A DNA stretch of 64,000 nucleotides from Pachypanchax playfairii (Eukaryota; Chordata; Actinopteri; Cyprinodontiformes; Aplocheilidae). Where the stretch lies: NCBI GenBank assembly GCA_006937955.1, contig SSNP01000015.1:551597-615596 (forward strand), written 5' to 3'. Under the pieces are notes generated by a model, which ran no database searches, was not told the origin of the DNA, and saw nothing but the letters and a program-made list of their open reading frames with translations. Both the position numbers and the translations under genes were made by a program. Below, piece after piece: positions 26,639 through 38,360 of this stretch (position 1 is its first letter; the number at the start of each line of letters is the position of its first letter).

Positions 26639-26729
26639 ATGCTCCTCGTGTGGAGATCATAAACTCCCTTGCAGTTCCTCAGGAGGGACAGAACTTAAAG
26701 TTGGAGTGTATGTCCAGAGGAAACCCATC
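26639..26729 (+). CDS. cadm2: CADM2 exon, first half of Ig-like domain 3
   Basis: The exon is 91 nt, phase 1 in and phase 2 out. It encodes (Y)APRVEIINSLAVPQEGQN, then LKLECMSRGNP(S). The Cys in LEC is the B-strand cysteine of the third Ig domain. The acceptor is TGTCCTAG|ATGCT and the donor CCATC|GTAAGT at 26730. The following intron is only 81 bp. The frame also stays open past the donor, so the splice border was set by the GTAAGT consensus and by restoration of PDPVMW in the next exon. Confidence 0.94.
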
Positions 26730-26810
26730 GTAAGTCAGTTCGATTCTGCATTGTACTCAATATACACATGTACATGTAGCAAGTTTGGTTGTCTTGTTCT
26801 TGGATCGCAG

Positions 26811-26989
26811 GCCAGATCCGGTGATGTGGACAAAGGATGGAGGGGAACTTCCGGACCTGGACAGGATAATCGTCGAGGGGAGGGAGCTCACCTTCACTTC
26901 ACTCAACAAGACAGACAACGGCACCTACCGCTGTGAAGCTAGCAACCACCTAGGGACCAGCAGTGCAGAATATGTGCTCTACGTCTACG
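26811..26989 (+). CDS. cadm2: CADM2 exon, second half of Ig-like domain 3
   Basis: The exon is 179 nt, phase 2 in and phase 1 out. It encodes (S)PDPVMWTKDGGELPDLDR, then IIVEGRELTFTSLNKTDNGT, then YRCEASNHLGTSSAEYVLYV and Y. Trp of VMW and Cys of YRC are the Ig core residues. NKT and NGT are glycosylation sequons in the conserved LNKTDNGTYRCEA block typical of CADM proteins. The acceptor is TTGGATCGCAG|GCCAG at 26810/26811 and the donor CTACG|GTGAGT at 26990. Ig3 ends here and the stalk exon follows 4.3 kb away. Confidence 0.96.
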
Positions 26990-27254
26990 GTGAGTTCAGG
27001 GGGAGGGTTAATGTGTGGGTAAATGTGTTTCATAATACCTTTGACTCTGCTGATGCCATATTCAAGTAAAAAGTGGACATCATGAACAAAATGCATCAAA
27101 CTATACTTTACAAAAACCAAGGTTGTATTACCTTCTGATCTGCATTTAGCAAAAAGTGATTAGTGGTGCCATCTCTCACAGGGAAAATAAAGGCCTCAGG
27201 TAACACAAATGCCACCATTGACTTTCTTTAAATAAACCAGTGTCCCAGATATTT

Positions 27255-27279
27255 CACACACACACACACACACACACAC
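27255..27279. repeat. (CA)n microsatellite
   Basis: About 12 uninterrupted CA units in the intron after Ig3. Confidence 0.9.
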
Positions 27280-27987
27280 CTAGAGGGAAATGTGTGAGGG
27301 AGGCAGAATTTAGTGCTGCTTTGTCAGGAATATCATGATAAGTAATTCCTGGTAACGCCAGAGGAGGTAGAGGATAAAGCGACTCACTGTCAGGGAAAAC
27401 AGATAGCTCTGTTTCGCTTCCGTTTCTGCTCTGCCATTTGTCTCTTGGTATTAAGTAATAAAAAATAAAAAGACGACAGAAACAGCAGAGCGGTAACTTG
27501 CCCCTCTGTTTTAGAGAGTTTAGACAGTTTGCAATAAAGAAAAAACACAACATTATGTTAATGCATGCATCAAGAGGAATGTTTCTTTTGCGCTTTTATT
27601 TAAAAACCAACTTCATCTGATTAAAAAAAAGCAACAATATCTAAAACTCTCTGGACCGGGGGTAGATGGATGACCAAAACAAAACGAAGTGATGAGGCAG
27701 TAAAACCAAAAAATTAAAACAGAACTAGAGATCTGCAATTGTAGAAATATACAAACTGGAAATAGGAATATCTCTGATATGCCATAAACAGCAGATCTAG
27801 CACTGAACTATAAACCACAAGAAGTAGGGAAACATGACCAAGTTAGTAAAACAGAATAAACAACTAAATCAGCAGCAAAACCAAAGAAAGTGTACCAGCG
27901 GGACCGTTCCTGATTGTTCAATAAGGGAGTGCAGCACAGACATAACATGACTCAGGAATGTAACGCATATAAAGCTGAAATAAACAG

Positions 27988-28262
27988 CACCCCCTAGTGG
28001 CTGCATATTTTATATACACCAAGTTCCGCCTCCTCCATATAAACAAATGGGAAATTGTCTTTATTAAAAAATAATCCACAATTTTTTCAGAGGTTTTACC
28101 GGTTGATTAATGAGTTCTTTCTTGGGTGTTCACATTCATTTTTAAAAATATGTTTAGTTGTGAATTGTGAATCGATGCTTATAAAACTCAGAACAACTGT
28201 GTGTGCAGCTGAGTGGGCGGGACGTGTCTGGTGTCTCTACAATATGGCAGCACCCGTAAACG
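27988..28262. repeat. Interspersed repeat with 'CCCTAGTGGCTG' core, copy 3
   Basis: It starts CACCCCCTAGTGGCTG, continues through CCTCCTCCATATAAACAAAT and ends near GGGCGGGACGTG and ATATGGCAGCACCCG. These match landmarks of the copy at 15034-15356 in the same order, so the two are full-length relatives. Confidence 0.55.
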
Positions 28263-28714
28263 GGATCGTACGGCTTGTCCTTGTTTTGATTCAGTCTGGG
28301 GTGCACAGTGATACCCAGTTGCAAAACTATTGAAAAAGGGTTTGGGCGATTTAAAAAAAGAAGACCCCAAAAGATGGATTTGACCTGCCATAAACTGTCC
28401 ATGAATTGAAAATTACCATGCAGTAATTATAACCAGAATAGTCAAGAAGTTTTTTAAAAATAAGATAAAATCTATAGTTTGAGTGAACTGGAAACTAGTT
28501 TTTCCCAAAGTGAATATAAAATGAATGTACAACACATTCCCTTAAGAAGAAAGCACACCTTTTACAGTGACTTTTTTCAAATACAAAAAGATAAGAGAGA
28601 GATTAATTTGAAATAATGTAACAAATGTTTGTGTTGTCATCCAAAGAAACGACATGTTACTAGCTTGGCCCTTCGTACTCAGCTTCAGCACTCTGCAAAG
28701 GATGACTGATCAGG

Positions 28715-29307
28715 TTAAAGAGGCCCTTCCATCAAAAATGGTTTTTCTGAGGTTTCTGTTGAATATTTTAGCTCCACAGGTGTTCTTACCTTCATAGTGG
28801 GTGTGAAAACAGGTCAATAACTTCTCTTTCAGTTTTAATCTCTCAAACTACGCAGGTGGCAATAACACCCGATTTCTCCCGAGTTCGAACGGCCTGTATC
28901 TGTTTGGTCCCAACTCCTTTGTTCATTAGTATTCGTCAGCTCCTGCAGTTGAAACCACGCCTAGCATGCTGCTGGCTAAAAGCTGTTAGCATAAGATGTC
29001 GCAAACAGAAGAGAGAACGTCTGATGTTGCCATGCGCAGCTGGGCAGGAAACAGTATACCTTGCTCTCATAGGCTAGTTTGTTAGCCAATCAGAGTCCAG
29101 TAAATTCGAATAATGAATATGAACGAGCTCCTGCTCAAAGCCTGATGGAAGGAGCCGGAACCAGCCAAATTTTAATGCAGACAGATTGAAAGGTCTGTTA
29201 ATCAGTGTTTCCTGACGTTTTTTTAGATATAAAATGTTTCATATTACTGGTAAATACTTGAGAAATAACCACAAAGTCCTGAAATTTGTATGAAATGGCC
29301 TCTTTAA
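28715..29307 (+). mobile_element. TTAA-flanked MITE 'AAAGAGGCC' family, copy 2
   Basis: A 593-bp copy with the same inverted ends as 18695-19237 and 31777-32338 (TTAAAGAGGCC and GGCCTCTTTAA). Like copy 3 it carries a ~40-nt segment after GAATATGAACGAGCT (29128-29170) that is shortened in copy 1. Confidence 0.8.
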
Positions 29308-31326
29308 ATAAAAAGTAAAATCCCAATAATTTTAAACTAACGAGTGCTGTTTCCCATAAGAATGTTGAAATGTAATGTGCTGACAAGAATTGTTTATGCT
29401 ACGCGATCTTTTACAAATCATTTCAGAATGTCATTTTGAACGATGAAACGTTTATTTCTGAGATAATTAGTTAAACTGTTCGTCTATATATTTAGAGCCA
29501 CAAAATAAAAAAGGGATCAGACCTGGTTTATTATTCATACCATCTAATATTTATGATCTCTTACACCTTCAAATTGAAATCCTGTGTGTGAGCTGGCATT
29601 CGGCAGAGAGTGGCCCCTGAAACGGATCTTTTAGCTGTAACAATGAACATATAGGTACATGTATCACTGAGGTACTGTCAGAGTATTTAACTGCTTTCTA
29701 TGTTTTTTCCCCCTTGCCTAACTCATTAGCCTCGTTATTCATTTTCAACAAATTTACTAAATGTTGCTGCTCTGGTTTAATTACGGTGCTGTTTTTATGT
29801 ATAGGCCATGGTGTCTGTCTGCAATTTATAATTCCTTTAAATGCCAGCCGAAGCTCACAGCAAGAATAACTGATGCACATAAATGACGCTGATGATATTA
29901 CACTGACAAATTCTGCACCACAAAGAAAAGACTTCTGGCTACGGTGGGTCAAAGAGGCCCATTCAGATTCATTACTTGTTCGCCTGAAATGGCACAGAGT
30001 CTGCTTCTACCCTTCATTAGTGATTAGCACACCTTTTAGCCTTTTACAACTGCCTCCATAATTCTTGAAAAATACCTTTTTAATGATTCTCCTTCAACAG
30101 GGAGACGTTTTCTCTCTTACCCCATTTCCTGCAGACATGCAGTTAGCTGCTCCGTGAGGCACGCTGAAATGTCACCGAGACACAGAGGACAGTTTGCCCC
30201 GAGAAAGATGACCACAGCCAATTAAAAGCTCACCATAAAATGTAGAGGGAAATAAACATTAAAGCCAAGGTGGTAGAGTAACCTCATTAACGTGGTCACA
30301 ATGTTTCAACTGCTTTTTCTTTAGCACTGAAAAAACACACTTTCAAGCATAGAGTCTGAAACAAATTGTGATAATGATGGCTCAAATAGCTTTTTAAAAA
30401 AAAAAACAAAAAAAACAAAAGCTTTTAGAATTGTATAATTTGCTTCGATCCTATACTTAGATTCCTTGACTTCAGCCAGTATTTGCAGATATAAGATTAA
30501 TTTTGTTCTGTCACTACTAAGAAGAAGACATTCAAGGACTGCTACTGTAAATCATGGTGTAAAAGTCAAAATGAGCTGGGGCCAAAACTTAATTACGTGT
30601 TCTGTACATATTAGTTCATGTTAAGTCTACCTGCGCAAAAGCTAATAAACGTAATGAATTTAATCTACCACTTAGCATTATGTGCTATGCATTACTTTTC
30701 TCTAGAATTAATAAATTGTGTTATAAAACTGGCAGAAATCTAGATGTTTTACTACATATGCATGTTTGTAAATATTTTTTTTCTACCAGTCACACTTGCT
30801 GACTGTAGCTCATGCTAGTAACCTTAGCTAGTAGCTTTAGCATGGGCTATTTTAAACCTACATGTTTGCATTTGCACAATTTTTAAATTAAAAATGTTAT
30901 GTTCAACACATATATCTGAATGACTAGCAAATGCATGGTTAGCAAAATCACAGACAGTACTGAGTTGTATCACAAAATGCGCCTGGAAAAAATAACTATT
31001 AATCCAACAAATTAAATTAAATAAAATGGGACCGAACTTTATGTACATTTTTACTATAGTTTTCATTTTATGTATTTTTTAAGTTGAAATATGAGTATAT
31101 TATAACACTCAAATTAACTTGTTTTCAGTTATTCAGTATTACTAAAATTTGCATCTACAACAACTAAATTCATTATTTTAATCAAAACTAACACCAGGAA
31201 GTGGATAACAATAGCTCAGTGAAAATAACAATGTTCATTTGTGTTTGGTGGCTCACTTTTTTGCATGAATTCGTTTTTGTGGTTATTGTATTATTTTTGT
31301 CTATGTGTGTCTGTGCCCTCCACCAG

Positions 31327-31440
31327 ACGCCCCCACCACCCTGCCTCCATCCACCACACCCCCCCTACATCCCATTCCTCCAGATCCTACTGTTCAGTTA
31401 AGCACCCACGCCTCAGACCCCACAGTCACTGGCAGCAGAG
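31327..31440 (+). CDS. cadm2: CADM2 exon, Pro/Thr-rich extracellular stalk
   Basis: The exon is 114 nt, phase 1 to phase 1. It encodes (D)APTTLPPSTTPPLHPIPP, then DPTVQLSTHASDPTVTGSR. It has no Cys and is about half Pro, Thr and Ser, as expected for the membrane-proximal stalk of CADM proteins, which is O-glycosylated. The acceptor is GCCCTCCACCAG|ACGCC and the donor GCAGAG|GTACAG. Being symmetrical in phase, it could be skipped without a frameshift; stalk exons of this family are alternatively spliced. Its sequence is less conserved than its neighbours, so the exact borders are slightly less certain. Confidence 0.88.
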
Positions 31441-31776
31441 GTACAGTAACACCCCACGCATCTCCACCCTCAGCATGCTACTCTGTGTTCCCACTTCCCT
31501 CTAACTTTCACATCTCTTTCTCTCTCTGTGTTCCAATTCTCGCCTGGTTTAATGTTTTAAAAGTATTTCCTCTAGTGGGATTCTAAACTAAATGTGTGGT
31601 TTTGTACAACAACAATATACACACTTTACATTAACAGACTTTTCTTTTGTATTTTTGGTATTTTTAAACATTCAAGTTCCCTGAAGCAACAAAGAAGCAA
31701 ATGTTACATCTAAAATGAAAGTTTCTCATCATGACTCCTTACTTTATAGGATCATTTAACTGAATAGCCTCCAAAT

Positions 31777-32338
31777 TTAAAGAGGCCCTTCCATTATAAA
31801 TGGTTTTTCTGAGGTTTCTGTTGAATATTTTAGCTCCACAGGTGTGAAAACAGGTCAACAACTTCTCGTTCAGTTTTATCTCTCAAACTACGCAGGTGGC
31901 GATAAAACTCGAGTCCGAACGGCCTGTATCTGTGTCATCACAACTCCTTTGTTCGTTAGTATTCGGCAGCTCCAGCAGTTGAAACCACGCCTAGCTTGCT
32001 GCTGGCTAAAAACTGTAGCATAAGATGTAGCAAACAGGAAGAGACTACGTCTGACGTTGCCATGCACAGCGGGGCAGGAAACAGTATACCTTGCTCTGAT
32101 AGGCTAGTTTGTTAGCCAATCTGAGTCCGGCAAAATCAAATGATGAATATGAACGAGCTGCTGCCGAAGCAGCCTGACGGAAGTAGCCGGAACCACCCGA
32201 ATTTTGATGCAGACAGATTGAAAGGTCTGTTAATCAGTGTTTCCTGACGTTTTTTAGATATAAAATGTTTCATATTACTGGTTAATACTTAATAAATAAC
32301 CACAAAGTCCTGAAATTTGTATGAAATGGCCTCTTTAA
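31777..32338 (+). mobile_element. TTAA-flanked MITE 'AAAGAGGCC' family, copy 3
   Basis: A 562-bp copy. It begins TTAAAGAGGCCCTTCC and ends GGCCTCTTTAA. Relative to copies 1 and 2 it lacks the 'TTCTTACCTTCATAGTGGG' stretch after the ACAGGTGT motif. It lies only 337 bp downstream of the stalk exon. Confidence 0.8.
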
Positions 32339-32369
32339 GGTTTGGATCTCAATCTAAAAAAAGGTAGAA

Positions 32370-32820
32370 TGACACCTTTGGGTCGGGAGTGAGTCTTTCT
32401 CTCAGTGAGAACAATATCTTGGTGTTATGGCAGGAGAGATGAGGAGATGGATCAATAAAGAGGGACTTGGCTGCAGCAATGAAGTTGTTTGTGGCAAAGA
32501 AGGAGCTGAAAGCTATAAATTTACTGGTTTGTCTATGTTCTGACCCACATCTATGGTCATGAGATCTGGATCATGACCAAAAGAGCAAGAACCCAGATAC
32601 AAGCAGCTAAAATTAGCTTCCTGCATAGCATAAGGTGAGGAGCTCCTTCGTCTGGCAGAGGCTTGAAGTAGAGCAGATGTTCCTCCTCATCAAAAGGAGT
32701 CTGCTGAGGTGGTTTAGGTAGATTCAGAATTCACTGGAGGGATTTTAGATCTGTCTGGCCTGGTAATACCTTGGAGATTGTTACTTTAGTGAGGGATGTC
32801 TGGGTTTCCCTCCTGAATCT
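32370..32820 (+). mobile_element. LINE fragment, 3' end of reverse-transcriptase ORF (degenerate)
   Basis: The sequence reads through a decayed form of a common fish non-LTR retrotransposon segment. CTGACCCACATCTATGGTCA gives the LTYGHE-type motif. AGAGCAAGAACCCAGATACA and AAGCAGCTAAAATTAGCTTC match the TRIQAAEMSFL-type region. CTGCTGAGGTGGTTTAGG matches the MRWLGH-type region. Stops and frameshifts interrupt it, and no 5' part is present. The clade is not certain from memory. Confidence 0.6.
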
Positions 32821-33417
32821 GTTGATTCAACCTGGACTACATACATTCAATAATACTCTGAAAATTCAATTTTTTAAATTGAATTATTTATTTGATTTCA
32901 ATGTTATGTTCTATTCCATATAGTATATTCTACAATTGACTCTCACCACCTTTAGTGCTTAAATCATCTATGAGAGAACATGTTTAGGATGTTTAGGGTT
33001 TAAAACAGCATGTTTTGAAGGAAAGCTCTTAGAAATACAAGTACACGTAGGGTTAAAGTTTGATATCTCATTAATCAACATCAAAGCAACCTGTCTGTAA
33101 AAATGTGTGCATTTAACCCAGAAAGAACATAAGATGAGGAAGAAGAATACTACATGTTTCTACCTGTAATATTGTTGCTACCTGTAAAGTTGGGTTGTCT
33201 TTATAAGCAGTAATTTGGTTAGAGTTGCATTTCACTGGACTTGTCACTCTTGGTAAATAGTTGAACATACTGTTGAGATCAAATGTGCAAATCTTCAGCT
33301 GGAATCACTGAATTGGTATGTATGGCAATTTTGCACCTGTCCAATTCTTATTAAACGTTTGTCATAAATTGTTTTTTCAAATTAATACTCATTTTATTTG
33401 AACTTTTAATATGTGGG

Positions 33418-33764
33418 CGGGCGGCATAGCCTAGTGGAAGGAAGATTGCCTTTCATTCAAAGGACCGCAGATTTTATTCCCGGTGCCAGCAAGTTAAATT
33501 GAAGTTTCCTTGGACAAGATACTGCAGATGCCCCAGAGCGGCCGTAGTCTATTGGAAAGGAGGTCATCCTCTGATCGGGAGACCGTGTCCTGGCAGAGGC
33601 TACGTGTCAAAGTATCCTTGGGCAAGATACTGAACCCTGCAACTGTCCTCCAGGCGCTGTACAAGATGGCTGCCCTCTGCTCCTCACCTCACAGTGAGGT
33701 TGGGTCAAATGCAGAGCTGAATTTCAACACAAAGGATTAATAAAGTAAAATTATTATTATTATG
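33418..33764 (+). mobile_element. Dimeric tRNA-derived SINE, copy 1
   Basis: Two related units are joined head to tail. Unit 1 starts GCGGCATAGCCTAGTGG (A-box like) and unit 2 starts GCGGCCGTAGTCTATTGG. Each contains a version of 'CCTTGGGCAAGATACTG'. The copy ends GGATTAATAAAG followed by A/T-rich simple sequence with ATT units, the usual SINE tail. The same two-unit order is seen at 39861-40205, so the dimer is a family trait and not a local accident. Confidence 0.7.
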
Positions 33765-34189
33765 ATTGGAAAGTCTGAAGACAAAACAGAATCAGTCAGT
33801 CATGACTCAGTTTGATAAGTGGCCAAACCCTCCGAAAGTTATCTTACATTTTTTCTGACTCACAGAAGCTTCCAGATGCCTGCAACTATCTTAATCTGTC
33901 CTGTCAAATTTTCAGACATCCCCAAAATTCCATGGACACAAGAGCAATGCCCTGTGGTCCACACAACTCTAGAACCCTCAATGTTTTCATACATTTTGGA
34001 ACCCCCCCACCCTTTGAATGCTGATTGTAATTTGACACTAACAGTCTCATCATTACTTTCTGGTAGATGGGTGGTTGCCATGATTCTTATTTGTGTGTTT
34101 ATACATTTAAAATGAGATGCTGACTGTTCGTCAATATGTTCAGTAACACTGGCTCTGCATTTAGAAGAGTCAGTTGAGTTGTTTTAGGC

Positions 34190-34345
34190 TCTATACCAAA
34201 CATCCCTACTGGAAGCCTCTCTAAGGAGGAGGCATTCAGGCATGTCCAAAATACTGGAGGGATTTCTTCCCCCCTGCCGACTCATGAAAGCACCACAATC
34301 CTTCAGAAGAAGCTGAAGAACTTGACTGGGGATAAAAATGTTTTG
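34190..34345 (+). repeat. Possible LINE fragment
   Basis: CTACTGGAAGCCTCTCTAAG, GGCATTCAGGCATGTCC and the run of C before TGCCGACTC resemble a degraded version of the segment that follows the LINE RT motif elsewhere in fish genomes. The match is partial and recalled, so this is only a suggestion. Confidence 0.3.
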
Positions 34346-34730
34346 GCATCACTCAGACCAGGACACACTGCAGTAAAAAGAAACATGGAAAGAGTATAGA
34401 AAACTCCTGGGAATGTATTGCTGTTTTAGCTTGTTGCTAGATTAAATGCTAAAATACAACCCCGTGTGCTACAGAATTTAAGAGAAATGCCAATTTCAAA
34501 CTGATGTAACGTTGAGTGCACAGTAACTTACTCATTTACATTTGTTCTAATTTAAATGTTCAAAGTTTTGCTAAGTAAATATCAAGTTTTCTTGAGATGA
34601 TTTCTGTCAGAAATTAGCTCAAAAGATGTTGCTTTCCTCTTAAAGACATTTGGTTTAATGTTAAAAAAAATGCACTAATCACTTTTAGTGTGCGTTTTTT
34701 AATATTGTCCAGAGCAAAAGCTGACGTATA

Positions 34731-36013
34731 CACTACTCACAAAGATTTAGGGGTACTTAGTTTTTGGGTGAAATCTATGGGAAATGTAAAAAGTTTACTC
34801 TACAGTGATATACCAGCATGAAAGTAGGGCATTTAAGTCGTAACATCTGGTGATTTCCTTATCTCAAATCTAGTCAAAGAAAAGTAAACAGCAGTGGTGA
34901 GTATACCACAACAAAACATGTCAGTGTCTCAATGTGCCATGTGACCTTGAGCATCAGTTACTTCTTGATAATGACATCTCCTGCTGTTCACAAGTCGACT
35001 TATTGTCCGCTGATGGCATCTCACTCCTCTTGAAGGGCGGCCCTCAGGTCACTGAGGTTCTTGGGTTCAGCGTTATGAGCCTCTACATGGAGACTCAATT
35101 GATCCCAGAGGTTTTCTATGGGATTCAAGTCTGGAGAAAGTTCAGATCTCTCCATTTGAGGTACCTCAGTCTCCAGCAGCTGTTCTCTAATGATGGAGCA
35201 TTGTTGTCCATGGAGATGAAATTAGGTCTGTGTTGTTCATTCAGGGCCACAATGACTGGATTGTCACTGTACCATTCACAAAATATAGGGCAGTTCTGCA
35301 TTAACTAAACACATTTGTCCACACTGTAACATCACCAATAAAGGCTTGTCTGGCCCGCTGGTCCCTCGTCCAGTGTAAATTGTCCCTGGTTTATGCAAGT
35401 GTACCTGGTGGTGTAGTCTAGTCTCCTCGTAGGTCATCTAGCACAAAGACCACGCTAATGTCAAAGGTTTTGAATGATCTGGTGTAACACTTAGTGCATG
35501 GGGTTGAGCAACATTCATCATTCTGTTCTGCAGGCCACTGTTCACAGTGCAGCAGTCATCACTGTGGACCAGAGAACGTCTACTCCTATGTCTTTCTTTG
35601 ACTCTTCCAGTCTTTCTGTTGCAACCTGCTGAAGACATTCTGACACTCTAAGCTCAGTGGCCACTTTCATCTGTTTGAAGCATCACAATGACGAGGTCCC
35701 GTCGATCAATTATTAGGTGTCATCTTGGTCTCATGAACAGCACGATGAGGCTGTTTAAAACAAACTCTGACTGAACCAGGACATTTATTGTTCGATTCGT
35801 GGCTCAAACAGCTGTTGTAAATGTTACCTTTGAGCTCCTTATGAGAAAACATCAAACTGACTGTTCAGTATTTCAGTATTTTTTACACAAACATGAGCAT
35901 TCAAAGGTTTAGGGAAGGTCGCATTACGTTCACCTGTAAAGGTTATAGTGCATTTTAGGTTAATTCTGAAATTTCACCCCAGAAAGTAGAATATCCTGAA
36001 CTTTTTAGTGTGA
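34731..36013 (-). mobile_element. Inactive Tc1/mariner-like transposon
   Basis: The left end reads CACTACTCACAAAGATTTAG and GTTTTTGGGTGAAATCTA. The right end in reverse reads CACACTAAAAAGTTCAGGAT and TTTCTGGGGTGAAATTTC, so the ends are diverged terminal inverted repeats of about 50 nt. TATA precedes the left end. The interior carries a broken transposase on the minus strand. The 1.28-kb length is close to complete for this class, but point decay shows it is old. It is a different family from the intact copy at 62395. Confidence 0.7.
34940..35640 (-). pseudogene. Tc1/mariner transposase pseudogene
   Basis: On the minus strand one frame gives ELSPDLNPIENLWDQL followed by SLHVEAHNAEPKNLSDLRAA. 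This is the conserved block holding the catalytic Glu. Upstream segments give NPVIVALNEQHRPNFISMDN, matching the region around the second Asp, and LVHSDDCCTVN, matching the first-Asp region. Stops follow soon after the ENLW block and frame changes occur between the segments, so no enzyme can be made. Confidence 0.7.
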
Positions 36014-38180
36014 CTATTTTCCCAGTCTATAGAAATCACTTCAGGATTCTCTTTAGTTTCACTTCTTCCCTCCTCTCAACTTCATGGTGTTCCAGAAACC
36101 TCATCTCAGAATAATCTCCCTTCATCATCGCTGCTTTCTGTAAATTAGCATCTTTAAATTCCCACAGGAGTCTTTATTTCCCCCTCTGCTCATTCAGCTT
36201 TTCCTTTCTTACAGTTTTCCTTTCCCCTCCCCTGCTTCCTCTTTTCCACCTTCACATCTCTCTGAAGATCCTGTTCGATAACTTGTTGGATGCTCATCAT
36301 CATCATCAGTGTTCTTTTCTGAGGTCTGTTCAGGGAGAGCAGAAACATAAGTGTTCTCTGCGTATCTTTGAGGGAATCTAAATATCGGACTCCTTTGCTG
36401 CATTCTCACTCACGGGATAGAACACTATCTGTTTTCACTTGTCAACTTGATTTATTACCCGGTCTATTCACAGGCTCTGCGTGAAAGCAAACATCTGAGG
36501 AGCTGCACAAGCCCTCGTGATGTTTTTGTCTTTTTAATAAAGTCCTCTGCATGTGCAGATGAAAGACAAACTGTGGCTTCAGCCCTATAACATTAATACA
36601 GAAAATCAGCTTATTATGACAAGCATTCTAAGCACACCATTTGCTGTAATACGGCCTTACTTATACACACAGGGAGCACTCCAGCTGAAGCCTAAACATC
36701 TTTTACATCGTCTGGGGAAAAACAAAATTATCCACCAAAGAAAACTGATTAAATCCATTCTTTTATCTATGATTTATGATTGTCACTGTTTTTTTATTAT
36801 TAAATAGACATAAAAGCTTGTGTGTAAAACTATTGTATTTACGATCAATATGTACTTTTTAAATTAATGTTTTTATTGTGATGTTATATTACTTTAAATG
36901 TATTGATGAAGCCTTGCCTCTGTCAGTGCAGCTGAACAAAGGAAAAGGAAGATTGCATTGAAATATATTTGTATTACTCTTAAGTTAATTTGAAAACATG
37001 TTGCAGCTAGTTTGCTGTAATTGAAAACATAATTAGAGTTTTTCTTTTCCTAATTTAGACATGAATATAATGGTAATAGCGTGTTCTTTTAAGCAAATGA
37101 ATCGATGCTTAATTTAAAAAAGTATGCATTTGTTTAACCGGAGTGTGTTGTATTTAAAAATTGACTGTTTTCCTGTTTTTCTGCTGAAAAAAATTGATCT
37201 TATTGGCAGAAAACAAAATCTGATGAAGCTTATTCAAGCCACACTTATACGAATACAGTATATGGGTTAGGTCAGTGAAGCTGCCATCGACGTCTCTCCT
37301 GTTTGTGAGTGAAAGTTAAACAGGAAAATCTGCAGAAGTTGTTCTGAACTCTTGTCGTCGAGGTTTATTGTCTGGCTGGTTTTAGTTGTTTTCCAGCACC
37401 AACACGTCCGTTACAAATGATTCAGTAAGATCCTCAGTATGTCAACAAGTTGAAAGAAGCATTAAAAATTACCCATTAATTTAAATTAATTGTGTTAAAG
37501 CAAAAAAAGATCTAATTCATGGCATACGGTGGTTCTTGAGGACCCAAACTGTAGACCACTGATCTCCTTTCAATCAAGAAATCCACAAATCTAAGAAGAA
37601 CTCAGTTCTGTCTCTCTTTAAAAAACTGAGATATGTGAAAGTTTTTCATTTGAGAATTTTTGAAGGATCTCTGTCTGGAAGGCTGCAATGCATTTTTTTA
37701 AATTTTCCGCAAAAAGAAACAAAGATTTATAGTGCTCTAAACATTTAATTCACGCACAAAGTGTCAGTGTTGATGTCTGTCATGGGTTTTTAGTGTTATT
37801 TTTAGTCATTTTAGATTTGACTTGTTGTAGTTCCCATTTGTTATTTTAGAGTTTTTCGACAGGAATCTCCTCTGGTTCTCTTTAGCTGAGCTGTAGCGCA
37901 AAAAAGTTTTCCTTTGTTTTTTTTTTCTTTGATCCATATTTTAGTTCTCCCCTTTGTGCTCTTGTTAACTGTTTTTTGCCTCAGCCACACCTGTTACATA
38001 ATCAGCCCACCTGTTTACATCTAGTAATTACCCCTCCTTAATTCCTTTCATGACTTGTCAAATTTAACTGTTGCTTTCACTGTTCGTCTCCTCCATGGTT
38101 CCCCTTGTGTTCTTCACATGTACTACATGTTGTTGGGTTTGTACTTGATTTTATCACCAAAACATTCACGACCATGACCT

Positions 38181-38360
38181 AATTGTGAAGAAGGTCATCC
38201 TCTGATCCCAGACCCCAGCAGGCCATGTGTCAAAGTATCCTTGAGAAAGATACTGAACCCCAAACTGCCTCCCGGGTGCTCCATCTGCTCCTCATGGGTC
38301 AAATGCAGTAATTAATTTCCACGTGTGTAACATACTTGGCCGATAAATATAATTAAATAC
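38181..38360 (+). mobile_element. Half copy of the dimeric SINE
   Basis: Only the second unit and tail are present: AAGGTCATCCTCTGATCC, then CAAAGTATCCTTGAG, AAGATACTGAACCCC and GGGTCAAATGCAG. These correspond in order to positions 33562-33715 of copy 1. It is 5'-truncated or partly deleted. Confidence 0.55.

Larger units (their letters stand above)
26990..31326 (+). other. Intron between Ig3 and the stalk exon
   Basis: A 4337-bp intron. It holds a CA run (27255-27279), a 'CCCTAGTGGCTG' repeat copy (27988-28262) and a TTAA-flanked MITE (28715-29307). The interval 29690-30300 appears free of repeats and could be conserved non-coding DNA. The remainder is AT-rich with nothing recognised. The acceptor is TGTGCCCTCCACCAG. 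Confidence 0.85.

Noticed and set aside
34934..35308. 124-codon open frame on the + strand
   Set aside because: Antisense to the decayed Tc1-like transposase at 34940-35640.
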